Positions 1 through 8,539 are shown, counted from the stretch's first letter. The stretch: 64,000 bases of DNA from DASZQY01 sp036511595 (GCA_036511595.1 DATCBY010000072.1:1-64000), one strand, 5' to 3'. Program-made: numbers and translations. Notes: a model not told the origin generated them from the letters alone.

Positions 1-213
1 GCGAATTTTCCCGGCTCCCCCGCCGGATCCGTGACTGTGAAGCTTCAATTGATATTGGGCGACGCAGCGCGCGTGGGCGTGTCGGCCTAGCACCTGCACG
101 CAGGGATCGGGTGGCTCGTGGGAGTAAATCCCTGGCGGCAAGGGCTGAGGATTGAGCGCAGCGGCAGGCGAGGCGTAAGCGGCTAGCGCTAGTGTCATCA
201 TCAGATAGCGCAT
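1..213 (-). CDS. Small secreted protein of unknown function (3' end cut by window edge)
   Basis: The minus-strand reading frame is open from the ATG at 213 to the window edge (71 codons seen). A GAAGGGAG ribosome-binding site lies 9 bases before this ATG; an in-frame ATG at 222 is too close to it. The product starts MRYLMMTLALAAYASPAAA, a typical signal peptide with cleavage likely after residue 19, so it is probably exported. The mature part is rich in Pro, His and Gly, with two Cys around residues 38 and 50, and I do not recognise a domain. Its C terminus is outside the window. Confidence 0.55.
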   Translation of the reverse strand, partial: MRYLMMTLALAAYASPAAALNPQPLPPGIYSHEPPDPCVQVLGRHAHARCVAQYQLKLHSHGSGGGAGKIR

Positions 214-372
214 GGATGTCATCTCCCTTCGATGATCGCCGGAGGCGTCTCTATGGAACCACCTCCGGTGCCTCTCCGCTCGGCTAATGACTGGGGGGGC
301 CGTTCGCCGAGCAAAAACGATTGGCCAAGCGTCCTAACGCCAATGCCGCTCGCGCTTTGTTTGCAGCCGATG

Positions 373-876
373 CTACTTCGTGACGGTGAACATTACCCAC
401 ATACCTGCCGCGTAATGTCCTGGCTGATTGCAAACAAGGAGGTAAGTACCCGGCTGGAGGTTCACCGTCAGGGTCCCGGATTTGCCCGGATCGAGTTCAG
501 ATACTTCGCCGGCGCTTTTGGTCTTGCTCTCGTCGAGAGTTAGCTTATCGGCCAGGTAAGGAAGCGGCTGGTTAGCGGTCGAGACAGGGAGCACCAGCAT
601 TTCATGGACCATGTCGGTCGACGTATTGGTAACGTTGAAGGTTACGTTACCGGCGGGCGCGGTTGTCCGCGAGGCCTTTATGATCTGCGTCGCCTTGGAG
701 AGATCGATGCCGGGCGTACCGTACGTGAGGCCGGTCGCCATTGGCGCGTCGGGAACCTTGTCGACGAGTTGAACAGTCACCGTCGTCGCCGCTGCCCCCG
801 CGGGCGCAGCATTTGCGGAAACGGCGATCCCGATCAGAGCCGCCAAGGCGAGAAGCTTACGTCCAGCATGTCCCAT
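373..876 (-). CDS. Periplasmic cupredoxin (plastocyanin-like copper protein)
   Basis: The 167-residue product has a signal peptide (residues 1-23, ending SANA) and then a beta-rich domain of blue-copper type. The expected type 1 copper ligands are visible: His91 in the VHEML segment, then Cys149, His154 and Met159 in VCNQPGHYAAGM. The spacing Cys-x4-His-x4-Met is that of small cupredoxins, so the fold and copper binding are well supported. The electron partner is unknown. The ATG at 876 fits the signal peptide; a TTG at 906 would add ten residues. It lies downstream of the ferritin-like gene on the same strand with a roughly 200-base gap, so a shared transcript is possible but not shown. Confidence 0.85.
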   Translation of the reverse strand: MGHAGRKLLALAALIGIAVSANAAPAGAAATTVTVQLVDKVPDAPMATGLTYGTPGIDLSKATQIIKASRTTAPAGNVTFNVTNTSTDMVHEMLVLPVSTANQPLPYLADKLTLDESKTKSAGEVSELDPGKSGTLTVNLQPGTYLLVCNQPGHYAAGMWVMFTVTK

Positions 877-1075
877 GTGTGAACTCACTACGAGAGAGGG
901 GATCAACCTAGCATATGGGGCCAGTATAGGACCAAATTAGGCGGCACCGAAGGGCCGAATTCCGCAGGCCGGCTTTCCGGATCCCGCCGCTCACAAACCG
1001 ACGCGAGCCGCCTAGTTGAGCGAGATGTGTCCGCCTGTCCCTGCCCTGTTCTAAGGTATTACTTCATTGTGTCCG

Positions 1076-1390
1076 CTACCCGCCCTTCTTTTCAGCAGCC
1101 TCGCCCCGCGCCACGATGTCGCCCTTTGTAAACAGGATATCCTTTAGCTCGGCGCGCCACGCAGGCGTACGGCGAAGGAGGAACTCCAAATCCATTCCGA
1201 AGTGCTTGAATTCTTCTTTTTGAGCGTTCTTCATGATCGCGCGAGCTTGTGGATCCTTCTCGAGCGCCATCCGCTGCTCGTACCAGCTGATGGCTTCAGC
1301 CTCCTCGATCATCGACGTGATCATCCGCGCGAATGTTCGCAACTTTTGCGATAGTTCACCGGCAGGTTCGTGATACTGGTCAAAGCCCAT
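1076..1390 (-). CDS. Encapsulated-ferritin-like (EncFtn family) iron-binding protein
   Basis: The 104-residue protein is mostly helical and matches the short, single-hairpin encapsulated ferritins, which dimerise to form a ferroxidase centre. The segment EEAEAISWYEQR (29-40) and the segment EEFKH (59-63) line up with the Glu32, Glu62 and His65 iron ligands of the Rhodospirillum rubrum protein; here they are Glu30, Glu60 and His63. The family oxidises Fe(II) for storage inside an encapsulin shell. No encapsulin gene lies next to it and the C terminus (AAEKKGG) has no obvious cargo-loading peptide, so it may act alone or with a distant shell. The start at 1390 has a GGGAG site seven bases upstream; a longer TTG start at 1417 is less likely. 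Confidence 0.8.
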   Translation of the reverse strand: MGFDQYHEPAGELSQKLRTFARMITSMIEEAEAISWYEQRMALEKDPQARAIMKNAQKEEFKHFGMDLEFLLRRTPAWRAELKDILFTKGDIVARGEAAEKKGG

Positions 1391-1519
1391 CGTTCTACTC
1401 CCAATTTTTCCAAACAAACCGAGCCGGTGAACCTGGCCGAGCTGGTTCCGGCCGGCGCTGGCAGCGTGCTGATGATGAACCGGTTGCAGTTGTCGGCAAT
1501 AAGGATTTGGTTCAGCCCA

Positions 1520-2038
1520 TCATAGCATCACGACGACAGGCGTTCCGAGGCGCACCCGACCATAGAGGTCTAGGATGTCCCGGTTGAACATGCGGATACA
1601 CCCATGGGAGACGAAGCCGCCGATCGAGTTCGGCGCATTGGTTCCGTGGATTGCATACTGGCCTCCTGATAACGTCATCGCGGCGGCACCCATCGGGTTG
1701 GCAGGTGATCCGCTGGCAATCACCTCAGGCACGCTCGGCCGCTCCCGTTTGATCAGGTCCGGTGGCGTCCAATTGGGGCGAATATACTTTCCGTCGATGA
1801 ACGAACTACCGGCCCACTGGCGGCCGGCGCGGCCGACCCCGACGACGTAGCGGAGCGCGCGTCCGTTGCCGAGCACCAGGTAGAGACGGCGCTCCTGTGT
1901 GCGCACGACGATGGTGCCAAGCGCGGCGCTGGTGCTGAACGCGACCGTGTCGGCGGCCCAAGCTGCCGGGGCGATCACGGGGCTCGATAGAAGACAGGCA
2001 AAGGCGAGTGCGGCCATCGGCCGGTAGGGGGTGCGCAT
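1520..2038 (-). CDS. L,D-transpeptidase (YkuD domain), exported
   Basis: The protein has 172 residues with a signal peptide ending AAWA (about residue 28), then a YkuD catalytic domain covering the rest. The active-site block SHGCIRM is at 144-150 (nucleophile Cys147) with the partner His131 in the HGTN motif. Enzymes of this family make 3-3 cross-links in peptidoglycan or attach proteins to it, in the periplasm. Its short length, with no LysM or binding domain, is normal for alphaproteobacterial members, which usually exist in many copies; a second member lies at 27640-28410. It is transcribed in the same direction as the autotransporter upstream and the ferritin-like gene downstream, but gaps of over 100 bases argue against a tight operon. 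Confidence 0.92.
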   Translation of the reverse strand: MRTPYRPMAALAFACLLSSPVIAPAAWAADTVAFSTSAALGTIVVRTQERRLYLVLGNGRALRYVVGVGRAGRQWAGSSFIDGKYIRPNWTPPDLIKRERPSVPEVIASGSPANPMGAAAMTLSGGQYAIHGTNAPNSIGGFVSHGCIRMFNRDILDLYGRVRLGTPVVVML

Positions 2039-2144
2039 AGAGCGCAGGCTTACGCCCGGTAGGTTGTCGATATCCGCGAAAGTTACCTACAATTGTAGCG
2101 ATTGTTTGAGCCGCTAGCGCGTAGGCGTGGTGCTCCGCCATCGA

Positions 2145-4079
2145 TCACCACCGGTAGCTTACGCGCCCTGTGCCGGAGTAAATCTGTGCATTCGCCGCCA
2201 ACGCGCTGTCGAACAGCGCTGCGACCGAAATGCCGTTCCTGAACCCGACTTCGGCGCTCGCCGATAGCAGCAGCGAATCGGCGGCGGCGCCAGCACCTTC
2301 CACCGTGAACAATTGGTCGGGGATCGATTCGAAAGCGGCGGTCGCGCTTGGCGGGGAACCAATGTCGTGAGCCCAAGCCGCGCGGCCACGAAGCGAAAGG
2401 CTCATCCCGTTATCGAGGCCGATCTGTCGCTCGATCCTCACGCCTAGCTCGGTGCGAAGGTCAGTCGTCGTCTGGACCGCATAGTTGAGGGCAAAGATGG
2501 GTGACCCCGATGCGGCAGTCTCGCCATAGGCGGGCGTAAAGAACGCCTGTCCCTGGAGGGCCGCGTAGGGGATCAGCCAGTCGAACCTGCGTCCGACCTC
2601 AACGCGGGCGGCAATATCGTTGGCGCCGAAGGCGGCGGTGAAGCGGTCACCCAATGCGGCGCGTTCGGTAGAAACGTCGTCGTAGCCGTAAGCCGCCGCG
2701 CCAGCGACGTAGACATTGCCGAAGTTGGTGCGGCCATAGAGGGAAGCTTGCAACATCGTGCTGCTACCCCCACCGAAGCCATCCGAAAGCGAGAAGTCTG
2801 TGTGCCCGACTCCGAATGCCACGCCGACGGTCGAGACGGCCGAGACAGCGCGACTGTATCCGGCGGCGAGGCCGAACGCGGTGGCCGAGCGATCATGACT
2901 GCCGACTGAAGGATCGCCGTCGGTAATGCTGTAGCTACCGTAGCCTGCCGTCCACACGCCCCAGCGACCGTTATCCTGGAGTGATCCGCGAACAGGCGCG
3001 AATGCAGCCGCCGGTCCCGACGATGGCGTCTTCTCGTCGACGTAATCCAGAGTTCGCACCGTTGCGGGAGCCGCTGTTTGATTCGCTGGGCCGGTCACGC
3101 TGTCGTCAAAGGCTGAATCGAAGATCTGGGACAGGAATGAGTTCATCATCTGCGTGCCCGCCGGCGCGACAGCAGTTCCGGCCTCGCCAGAAAGCTCCGC
3201 CAGCGCGGCGGCAAGTTGGTCCGGCGTCAGCGCCGCCAGAAACTGGAAGGCCACCGCCAAGGTGCCGCCACCGGCGATGACCGCGTCCAGCGCTGCGGCC
3301 ACAGCGCGTTCGTTGCCGGTTACGTTCGCCGCCAAACCGAGTGTGGTGCCGTACGTACCCGGCGCCAGCGCAACCGCCAGCGGGCAGACCGTGATCAGGT
3401 TGTTGATCAGCGTGACCGCGCCGGTCTGGGCCAAGGCGGCACCGCAATTGAGGCTGGCGGCGTTGTTGAGCGAAATGCTGTCCAAGGCTAGAATCTGGCC
3501 TTTGAATGCCGAAGTTGTGCCGAGCGTGGCAGAGCTACCGACCACGAAGTAGACGTTGCGCCCGTTTGCCGGATCGCTCAGTACGACGCTCGATGCGGAG
3601 CCGGCGGTCAGAGTGCTGCCGATCTTGAAGACGAAGATGCCGTTCGGATCGCTGGTGTTCAGATAAAGCGCTCCGTTGAGAGCGGCGCTGCTGTCAAAAT
3701 TGTACACTCCGGGCTGGAGCGGCGCGATGGCGCTGCTGACAGTTCCCAGATCTTGGCCGGTAAGGTTGGCGGTCGTGGGTCTGGAATCCAGGAGATTGAA
3801 GAGCGCCGTCAGATCGGCTTTGGCCTGACCGGCAACGCCATCCGCGACGGAAAGCGTTCCGTTAATAATGCCGGGTGGAAATCCGGTAACAGCGGAGCCA
3901 GGGCTGAGGCCGACGTTTCCGTTGATGACGCTGTTACCCGTATTGGTGATGGTTGAGCCGGCAAGGACAGCGAAACTCGCCAACGTCTGGGCGCTCGCGG
4001 GAGCGATGCCCGCGAGAAACACCGTAAACAGTGTCGTAACTAGAATGGCAGTCTTGCAACGACTGTTCATGGGCGTCAC
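2145..4079 (-). CDS. Ice-binding-like (DUF3494) autotransporter
   Basis: The 644-residue protein has a signal peptide (1-30, ending ASA), an ice-binding-like DUF3494 domain (about 31-235; hallmark starts FAVLAGSTITNTG and VINGNVGLSPG), a helical linker (about 245-330) and an autotransporter beta-barrel (about 375-644) ending in the aromatic residues YRW expected of an outer-membrane signal. It is probably displayed on the cell surface. DUF3494 proteins bind ice or act as adhesins by a flat beta-solenoid face; in a rhizobial background adhesion is as likely as ice binding, so the ligand is inference. It has no neighbours of related function, and a 885-base gap separates it from the divergent GGDEF-EAL gene. 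Confidence 0.85.
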   Translation of the reverse strand: MTPMNSRCKTAILVTTLFTVFLAGIAPASAQTLASFAVLAGSTITNTGNSVINGNVGLSPGSAVTGFPPGIINGTLSVADGVAGQAKADLTALFNLLDSRPTTANLTGQDLGTVSSAIAPLQPGVYNFDSSAALNGALYLNTSDPNGIFVFKIGSTLTAGSASSVVLSDPANGRNVYFVVGSSATLGTTSAFKGQILALDSISLNNAASLNCGAALAQTGAVTLINNLITVCPLAVALAPGTYGTTLGLAANVTGNERAVAAALDAVIAGGGTLAVAFQFLAALTPDQLAAALAELSGEAGTAVAPAGTQMMNSFLSQIFDSAFDDSVTGPANQTAAPATVRTLDYVDEKTPSSGPAAAFAPVRGSLQDNGRWGVWTAGYGSYSITDGDPSVGSHDRSATAFGLAAGYSRAVSAVSTVGVAFGVGHTDFSLSDGFGGGSSTMLQASLYGRTNFGNVYVAGAAAYGYDDVSTERAALGDRFTAAFGANDIAARVEVGRRFDWLIPYAALQGQAFFTPAYGETAASGSPIFALNYAVQTTTDLRTELGVRIERQIGLDNGMSLSLRGRAAWAHDIGSPPSATAAFESIPDQLFTVEGAGAAADSLLLSASAEVGFRNGISVAALFDSALAANAQIYSGTGRVSYRW

Positions 4080-4708
4080 CCCGGTCCGGAATCCACGGAC
4101 TCATCGAACGCGTACGCGTTGCGCGGGACAGACGATGTTTGCGGCAAGTCCCATCAGCTCGGGTTCGGGTGACACGCCGCCGACCACAATCAAGAACAAA
4201 ATCTGACGGCCGGTGAGCGAATTGTCTGTACAAAATTGAACAGTCAACTCTTCCGCCGAAAATCCGAAGGGCGAGGGGCACCGACAGCGGTGTGCCGTTC
4301 TACGACCCGCCCCTGACCAAGTCGTACATGGTTCGCTGCGTCGTCAACAACGTGAAGAACGAAACGCTGGAGTGCATTGCCACGGTCGCAGAAACCTGAA
4401 AGTTGGCCCGAGAACCGCTGGCACTGCAAAGCAGGGGCGGGAAGCTGGTTGCACGGGCTTTGCTGCGCGTCGGAGACGGGGTTAGTGCGACGCAGGTTGA
4501 ACCGACGCGAAGCGTAGCCAAGCGAGCCCGACTAAAGGCAACTCAGACCCATCGAATGGGCAACGCATTGTTTATCATCGACAAAGAAAACCAAGATATG
4601 TGCGGTTCTGAACGGTCGACGGTTGCGCGGCACCTTAATTGTTCCTCTGCTCGCACAACTGATTCTGACATGAAGCACTGAAGACTCGCCTGATCACGCG
4701 CCGTCCAC
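4080..4708. other. Long intergenic stretch with a possible gene remnant
   Basis: No intact gene is seen between the autotransporter and the GGDEF remnant. One plus-strand frame stays open for 61 codons (4217-4402, stop TGA) and ends in protein-like sequence (SGVPFYDPPLTKSYMV, then VRCVVNNVKNETLECIATV). It has no ATG before its middle and no ribosome-binding site, so it looks like the tail of a lost gene; I cannot name the family. Base composition is visibly lower in GC than in the flanking genes. Promoters for both flanking genes should lie here but none can be assigned with confidence. Confidence 0.4.
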
Positions 4709-4962
4709 CGGTTGTTGCTGTAGTTGGCCGATCGCACCGCGTTGACCGGCGCCTTTCTGACACCGTCAGCCGTCAAGGCGCGGGGATGAATTCGTAATTT
4801 GCCTCTCCGAACTGCAGAGCGCCAACACCGCAGACCTTCCGATCATCAAGGCCGCCACCTCGCCTCGGCAGCAGCACGATCTTCATATTACGGCGAGGAT
4901 GAGTCTAGCTTGCAACCGGGCGCTGACCCCAACGCCGCGACCCGGATCGCCTCAAGGAAACG
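4709..4962 (+). pseudogene. Decayed GGDEF-domain fragment
   Basis: This stretch matches the middle of a GGDEF domain, including that of the intact gene just downstream. An LLQ-like segment (CAG changed to a TAG stop, near 4719) precedes a sequence reading D-T-V-S-R-Q-G at 4759-4779. A two-base insertion then shifts frame into RGDEFVICLSELQ, and later QHDLHITARMSLA aligns with WHDLHVTTSIGVS of the intact protein. The frameshift, the stop and loss of both ends make it non-functional. It is best read as a leftover of an earlier or duplicated diguanylate cyclase gene; the downstream gene begins where the similarity ends. Confidence 0.65.
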
Positions 4963-4964
4963 AA

Positions 4965-7172
4965 ATGAAAACCATCCCAGTTCCCCTGCCGTTGGCCACG
5001 GCGCTCCGCGACGTCGACGCCAGTGTGGCTAAGGCCGCGGAAAGGCATCTGGCGCAGATGGAGGGCAAGTACCGCGGTCTGCTGGAGGCAGCGCCAGACG
5101 CCATGGTGGTGGTGAACGAGGCCGGAGAAATCGTCCTCCTGAACCTTCAGGCGGAGAAGCAGTTTGGCTACCACCGCGATGAACTCCTCGGGCAGAAAGT
5201 GAAGAACATCATCCCGGAGGGCTTCGCGGAACGGCTGGAAGCTGATGGCCTTCGCTCCGCGACCGAGGCCCTCGCGCAGCAGATCGGCACCGGGATCGAG
5301 CTCACCGGGCGGCGGAAGAATGGCAGCGAGTTTCCGATTGAGCTCATGCTGAGCCCGATGCCGAGCCCCGAAGGCGTCCTGGTAACGGCGGCGATCCGCG
5401 ACATCAGCGTGCGCAAGAATGCGGAAAAGCATCTGGCACAGGTGGAAGGGAAATATGCCGGTCTGCTGGAGGCGGCTCCGGACGCGATGGTGGTGGTGAA
5501 CCAGGCCGGAGAGATTGTTCTTCTGAACTTGCAAGCGGAGAAGCAGTTCGGCTACCGCCGAGACGAACTTCTCGGACAAAAGGTCAAGAACATAATTCCT
5601 GAAGGCTTCGCAGAACGACTGGTCGCGGATGGCCTTCGCTCCGACACCGAGGCGCTGGCGCAGCAGATCGGCATGGGGATCGAACTCACTGCGCAGAGGA
5701 AGGATGGCAGCGAATTTCCGATCGAGCTCATGCTGAGCCCGCTTGAGAGCGCCGAAGGTATCCTTGTAACGGCGGCGATCCGCGACATCAGCGTGCGCAA
5801 AAAGGCCGTGAGCGCGGCTCGGTTGATGGCCCTGCAGATAACCCATTCCGCTGAGCACGACTTTCTGACCGGGTTGCCCAATCGACTGCTCCTGAACGAC
5901 CGGGTTGGCCAAGCGATCGCCTTGGCGCCGCGTCATCTGAACAAGGTCGCGATCCTGTTTCTGGATTTGGATGGCTTCAAACACGTGAACGATTCCCTAG
6001 GACATCCGACGGGCGACAAGCTTCTTCAATCTGTCGCGAAACGGCTGGTGAGCTGCGTGCGCGGCTCGGACACGGTGAGCCGGCAAGGCGGCGATGAATT
6101 CGTAGTGCTGCTTTCAGAAGTCCAACAGTTGGAAGACGCCGCCGTTACGGCGAGAAGAATGCTGCAGGCGGTTGCGGAGGCCCATACCATTGACTGGCAC
6201 GATCTTCACGTCACCACGAGCATTGGCGTCAGCGTCTATCCCGACGACGGCTCGGATGCGGAGACGCTCATCAAGAACGCGGACACCGCGATGTACCAAG
6301 CGAAAGAAAATGGGCGCCAGAGCTATCGGTTTTTCAAGCCGGCGATGAACGTCCGCGCGGTCGAGCGGCAGTCCATCGAGGAGAGTCTGCGGCGCGCCTT
6401 GGAACGCAAGGAACTGGCGCTACACTACCAGCCGAAGATCAATATAAAGACGGGAGCGGTCACCGGGGCGGAAGCGTTGATCCGCTGGACACATCCCACC
6501 CGCGGGCCTGTCTCTCCGGCGCAGTTTATTCCCGTGGCGGAAGACTGCGGCCTTATTCTGCCAATCGGCGGCTGGGTCCTTCGTGAAGCCTGCGAGCAAG
6601 CCCGAGCTTGGGTGGATGCAGGCCTGCCTGCGATGACAATGGCCGTGAACGTCTCCGCCATGGAGTTTCGGGAGGAGAACTTTCTAGAAGGTCTGTTCGC
6701 AATCCTCAGCGAAACCGGCCTCGATCCGCGATCTCTCGAACTGGAGTTGACCGAGAGTGTTCTTATGAAGCGTGCCGAGTCGGCCGCATCCATCCTGCAA
6801 TCCCTGAGGGACAGAGGGGTACAGGTGGCGATCGATGACTTCGGCACTGGTTACTCCAGCTTGAGTTATCTTCGAAAGTTTCCCGTCGATGCCCTCAAGA
6901 TCGATCAGTCGTTCGTCCGTCAGATAAGCACCGCTGGCGACGATGCCGCGATTGTGACCGCGGTGATCGGTATGGCCCGGAGTCTCAAGCTACGGGTTGT
7001 TGCGGAGGGTGTTGAAACGCAAGAGGCGCTGGAATTTCTCAGGGCGCAGCAGTGTGACGAGGCGCAAGGGTACTATTTCAGCCGGCCTGTGCCTCCCCGG
7101 CAGTTCGCGGGCTTGCTCAGGGCCGGCATATCAGAACCCGCCGTGGATCCGCGGTCGCCAATGATATGTTAG
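4965..7172 (+). CDS. PAS-PAS-GGDEF-EAL cyclic-di-GMP signalling protein
   Basis: The 735-residue protein carries two tandem PAS sensor domains (about 30-150 and 158-278), a GGDEF diguanylate cyclase domain with an intact GGDEF motif at 375-379, and an EAL phosphodiesterase domain with EAL at 503-505, plus ELTESVLM, IDDFGTGYSSL and VVAEGVET motifs of active EAL enzymes. Both enzymatic halves look competent, so net output (making or breaking c-di-GMP) cannot be told. No transmembrane segment is seen, so it should be cytoplasmic and sense a small ligand or redox state through PAS. The ATG at 4965 is chosen because AAGGA precedes it by 7-8 bases; an in-frame ATG at 4899 falls inside the GGDEF remnant. 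Confidence 0.93.
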   Translation: MKTIPVPLPLATALRDVDASVAKAAERHLAQMEGKYRGLLEAAPDAMVVVNEAGEIVLLNLQAEKQFGYHRDELLGQKVKNIIPEGFAERLEADGLRSATEALAQQIGTGIELTGRRKNGSEFPIELMLSPMPSPEGVLVTAAIRDISVRKNAEKHLAQVEGKYAGLLEAAPDAMVVVNQAGEIVLLNLQAEKQFGYRRDELLGQKVKNIIPEGFAERLVADGLRSDTEALAQQIGMGIELTAQRKDGSEFPIELMLSPLESAEGILVTAAIRDISVRKKAVSAARLMALQITHSAEHDFLTGLPNRLLLNDRVGQAIALAPRHLNKVAILFLDLDGFKHVNDSLGHPTGDKLLQSVAKRLVSCVRGSDTVSRQGGDEFVVLLSEVQQLEDAAVTARRMLQAVAEAHTIDWHDLHVTTSIGVSVYPDDGSDAETLIKNADTAMYQAKENGRQSYRFFKPAMNVRAVERQSIEESLRRALERKELALHYQPKINIKTGAVTGAEALIRWTHPTRGPVSPAQFIPVAEDCGLILPIGGWVLREACEQARAWVDAGLPAMTMAVNVSAMEFREENFLEGLFAILSETGLDPRSLELELTESVLMKRAESAASILQSLRDRGVQVAIDDFGTGYSSLSYLRKFPVDALKIDQSFVRQISTAGDDAAIVTAVIGMARSLKLRVVAEGVETQEALEFLRAQQCDEAQGYYFSRPVPPRQFAGLLRAGISEPAVDPRSPMIC
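5038..5805 (+). repeat. Tandem 384-bp direct repeat encoding the two PAS domains
   Basis: Two 128-codon units (5038-5421 and 5422-5805) lie head to tail inside the GGDEF-EAL gene. They encode almost the same protein: LLEAAPDAMVVVN, VLLNLQAEKQFGY and GSEFPIELMLSP recur in both at identical spacing. Most base differences are silent or conservative, which suggests either a fairly recent duplication or homogenisation by gene conversion. Confidence 0.9.
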
Positions 7173-7345
7173 CCACGGCGGGAACGATTGGTTCAGCGCT
7201 TGTGTGCCTCGGGCATGATGCTCGAACGCGGAGTATTCCTATAACGACGCGGGTCGTTTTCGAGGTCGCTCGGATCTTTTGAACCGAACTCCGTGGTGGC
7301 ATCGAAGTAATCGAGTTCCCCAGCCAGCCTTTGCGGGTACCACCC

Positions 7346-8107
7346 ATGAAGCTCTTCGACCTTTCCGGCCGCGTCGCCCTGGTGACCGGAGCCGGCCGCG
7401 GCATCGGGTTCGCCCTAGCCAGCGCCCTTGCCGACGCCGGCGCCCGCCTCGTGCTCAACGGGCGCAATGAACCACGCCTTGCATCGGCGGCCGCAGCGCT
7501 GCGCGAGCGGGGCGCCGAAGCTTCCGTTTCCGTCTTCGATGTTACCGATCCGGCGGCGGTCGATGCCGCGATCGAAACTATCGAGCGCGATGTCGGTCCA
7601 ATCGAGATTCTCGTCAACAATGCCGGCACCCAGCACCGTGTCCCTTTGCAGGATTTCCCCGACGAGAAGTGGCGCGAGATTTTCAGCACCAATGTCGATA
7701 GCGTCTTCTATGTCGGCCGCACCGTCGCCCGCAAAATGATCCCGCGCGGACACGGCAAGATCATCAACATCGCGTCCGTGACATCCGACCTGGCGCGCGC
7801 GACCATCGTGCCTTACGGAGCTTCCAAAGGTGCGGTGCGGCAATTGACGCGCGGAATGGCATGCGACTGGGCGCCCCACGGCCTCCAGGTCAACGCCATC
7901 GCTCCGGGCTATTTTCAGACCGAACTGAACACGGCGCTCTTCGCCGATCCTGAATTCATTGCGTGGCTCAACAAACGTACGCCCGCCGGTCGCGCGGGCC
8001 GCATGGAAGACCTGGCCGGCGCGGCGGTGTTTCTCGCCTCCGGTGCGTCCGACTTCGTCAACGGACAGATACTCTTCGTCGACGGCGGCATCACGGCCTC
8101 CGTCTGA
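7346..8107 (+). CDS. SDR oxidoreductase, gluconate 5-dehydrogenase-like
   Basis: The 253-residue protein is a classical short-chain dehydrogenase: the nucleotide-binding motif TGAGRGIG is at 14-21, NNAG near 91, and the catalytic Ser144, Tyr157 and Lys161 are in place. The start (KLFDLSGRVALVTG), the block ARATIVPYGASKGAV and the IAPGYFQTELN segment resemble gluconate 5-dehydrogenases, which interconvert gluconate and 5-ketogluconate with NADP(H). No other sugar-acid gene lies nearby, so the substrate is inferred from family resemblance only. The ATG at 7346 fits the usual N terminus; a TTG at 7331 would add five residues. Confidence 0.85.
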   Translation: MKLFDLSGRVALVTGAGRGIGFALASALADAGARLVLNGRNEPRLASAAAALRERGAEASVSVFDVTDPAAVDAAIETIERDVGPIEILVNNAGTQHRVPLQDFPDEKWREIFSTNVDSVFYVGRTVARKMIPRGHGKIINIASVTSDLARATIVPYGASKGAVRQLTRGMACDWAPHGLQVNAIAPGYFQTELNTALFADPEFIAWLNKRTPAGRAGRMEDLAGAAVFLASGASDFVNGQILFVDGGITASV

Positions 8108-8236
8108 CATCCGGGCGGCGGTTACTCTTAGCTGAACGTCCCGATTCGTTAACCGTGATCCCATCGATTTCCGCGCGGGGCCGCAATCGGGTCCTATCCT
8201 TGCCTTACCTGCATTAGGTACCTAGGTAGGTGCATA

Positions 8237-8539
8237 ATGGAAACCGATGCTAATCACACCCGCGCCGTAACCGACGACAATCGCCGCCGGTCGCCGCGCA
8301 TGCGCACGCTCAAAGGCGGCAGGATCGTGACCGACAGCGGAAATTCGGTGTTCGATTGCACGATCCGCAATCTGTCGGAGACCGGCGCCATGCTCGCGCT
8401 GTCCAACCCTTTCGGCATTCCCGCGCACTTCGACCTGATGCTGCAAGCGCCGAAGCCGCGCCGGCCATGCACCGTGCGCTGGCGCAGCGACGCGGCCCTC
8501 GGCGTTTCCTTCGACGACATGACGTCGATCGCGGCCTAG
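8237..8539 (+). CDS. PilZ-domain protein
   Basis: The 100-residue protein is a single PilZ domain. The N-terminal arginine cluster NRRRSPRMR (about 15-23) and the NLSETG motif (about 47-52) correspond to the RxxxR and D/NxSxxG elements that grip cyclic di-GMP, so binding is plausible though the second motif starts with Asn. Single-domain PilZ proteins act as adaptors on motility or polysaccharide machinery. A strong AGGTAGG site precedes the ATG. It lies 1 kb downstream of a c-di-GMP enzyme with an unrelated SDR gene between. Its last four bases overlap the end of the converging allantoinase gene. Confidence 0.88.
   Translation: METDANHTRAVTDDNRRRSPRMRTLKGGRIVTDSGNSVFDCTIRNLSETGAMLALSNPFGIPAHFDLMLQAPKPRRPCTVRWRSDAALGVSFDDMTSIAA

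Noticed and set aside
1418..1519. Protein-like minus-strand frame (LIADNCNRFIISTLPAPAG) between the L,D-transpeptidase and ferritin-like genes
   Set aside because: It is only about 35 codons, lacks a start, and runs into the ferritin-like gene in the wrong frame.
7187..7345. Minus-strand open stretch of about 50 codons with protein-like composition (ELDYFDATTEFGSKDPSDLEND)
   Set aside because: There is no start codon in frame outside the SDR gene and no ribosome-binding site; the length is within chance for this GC content.
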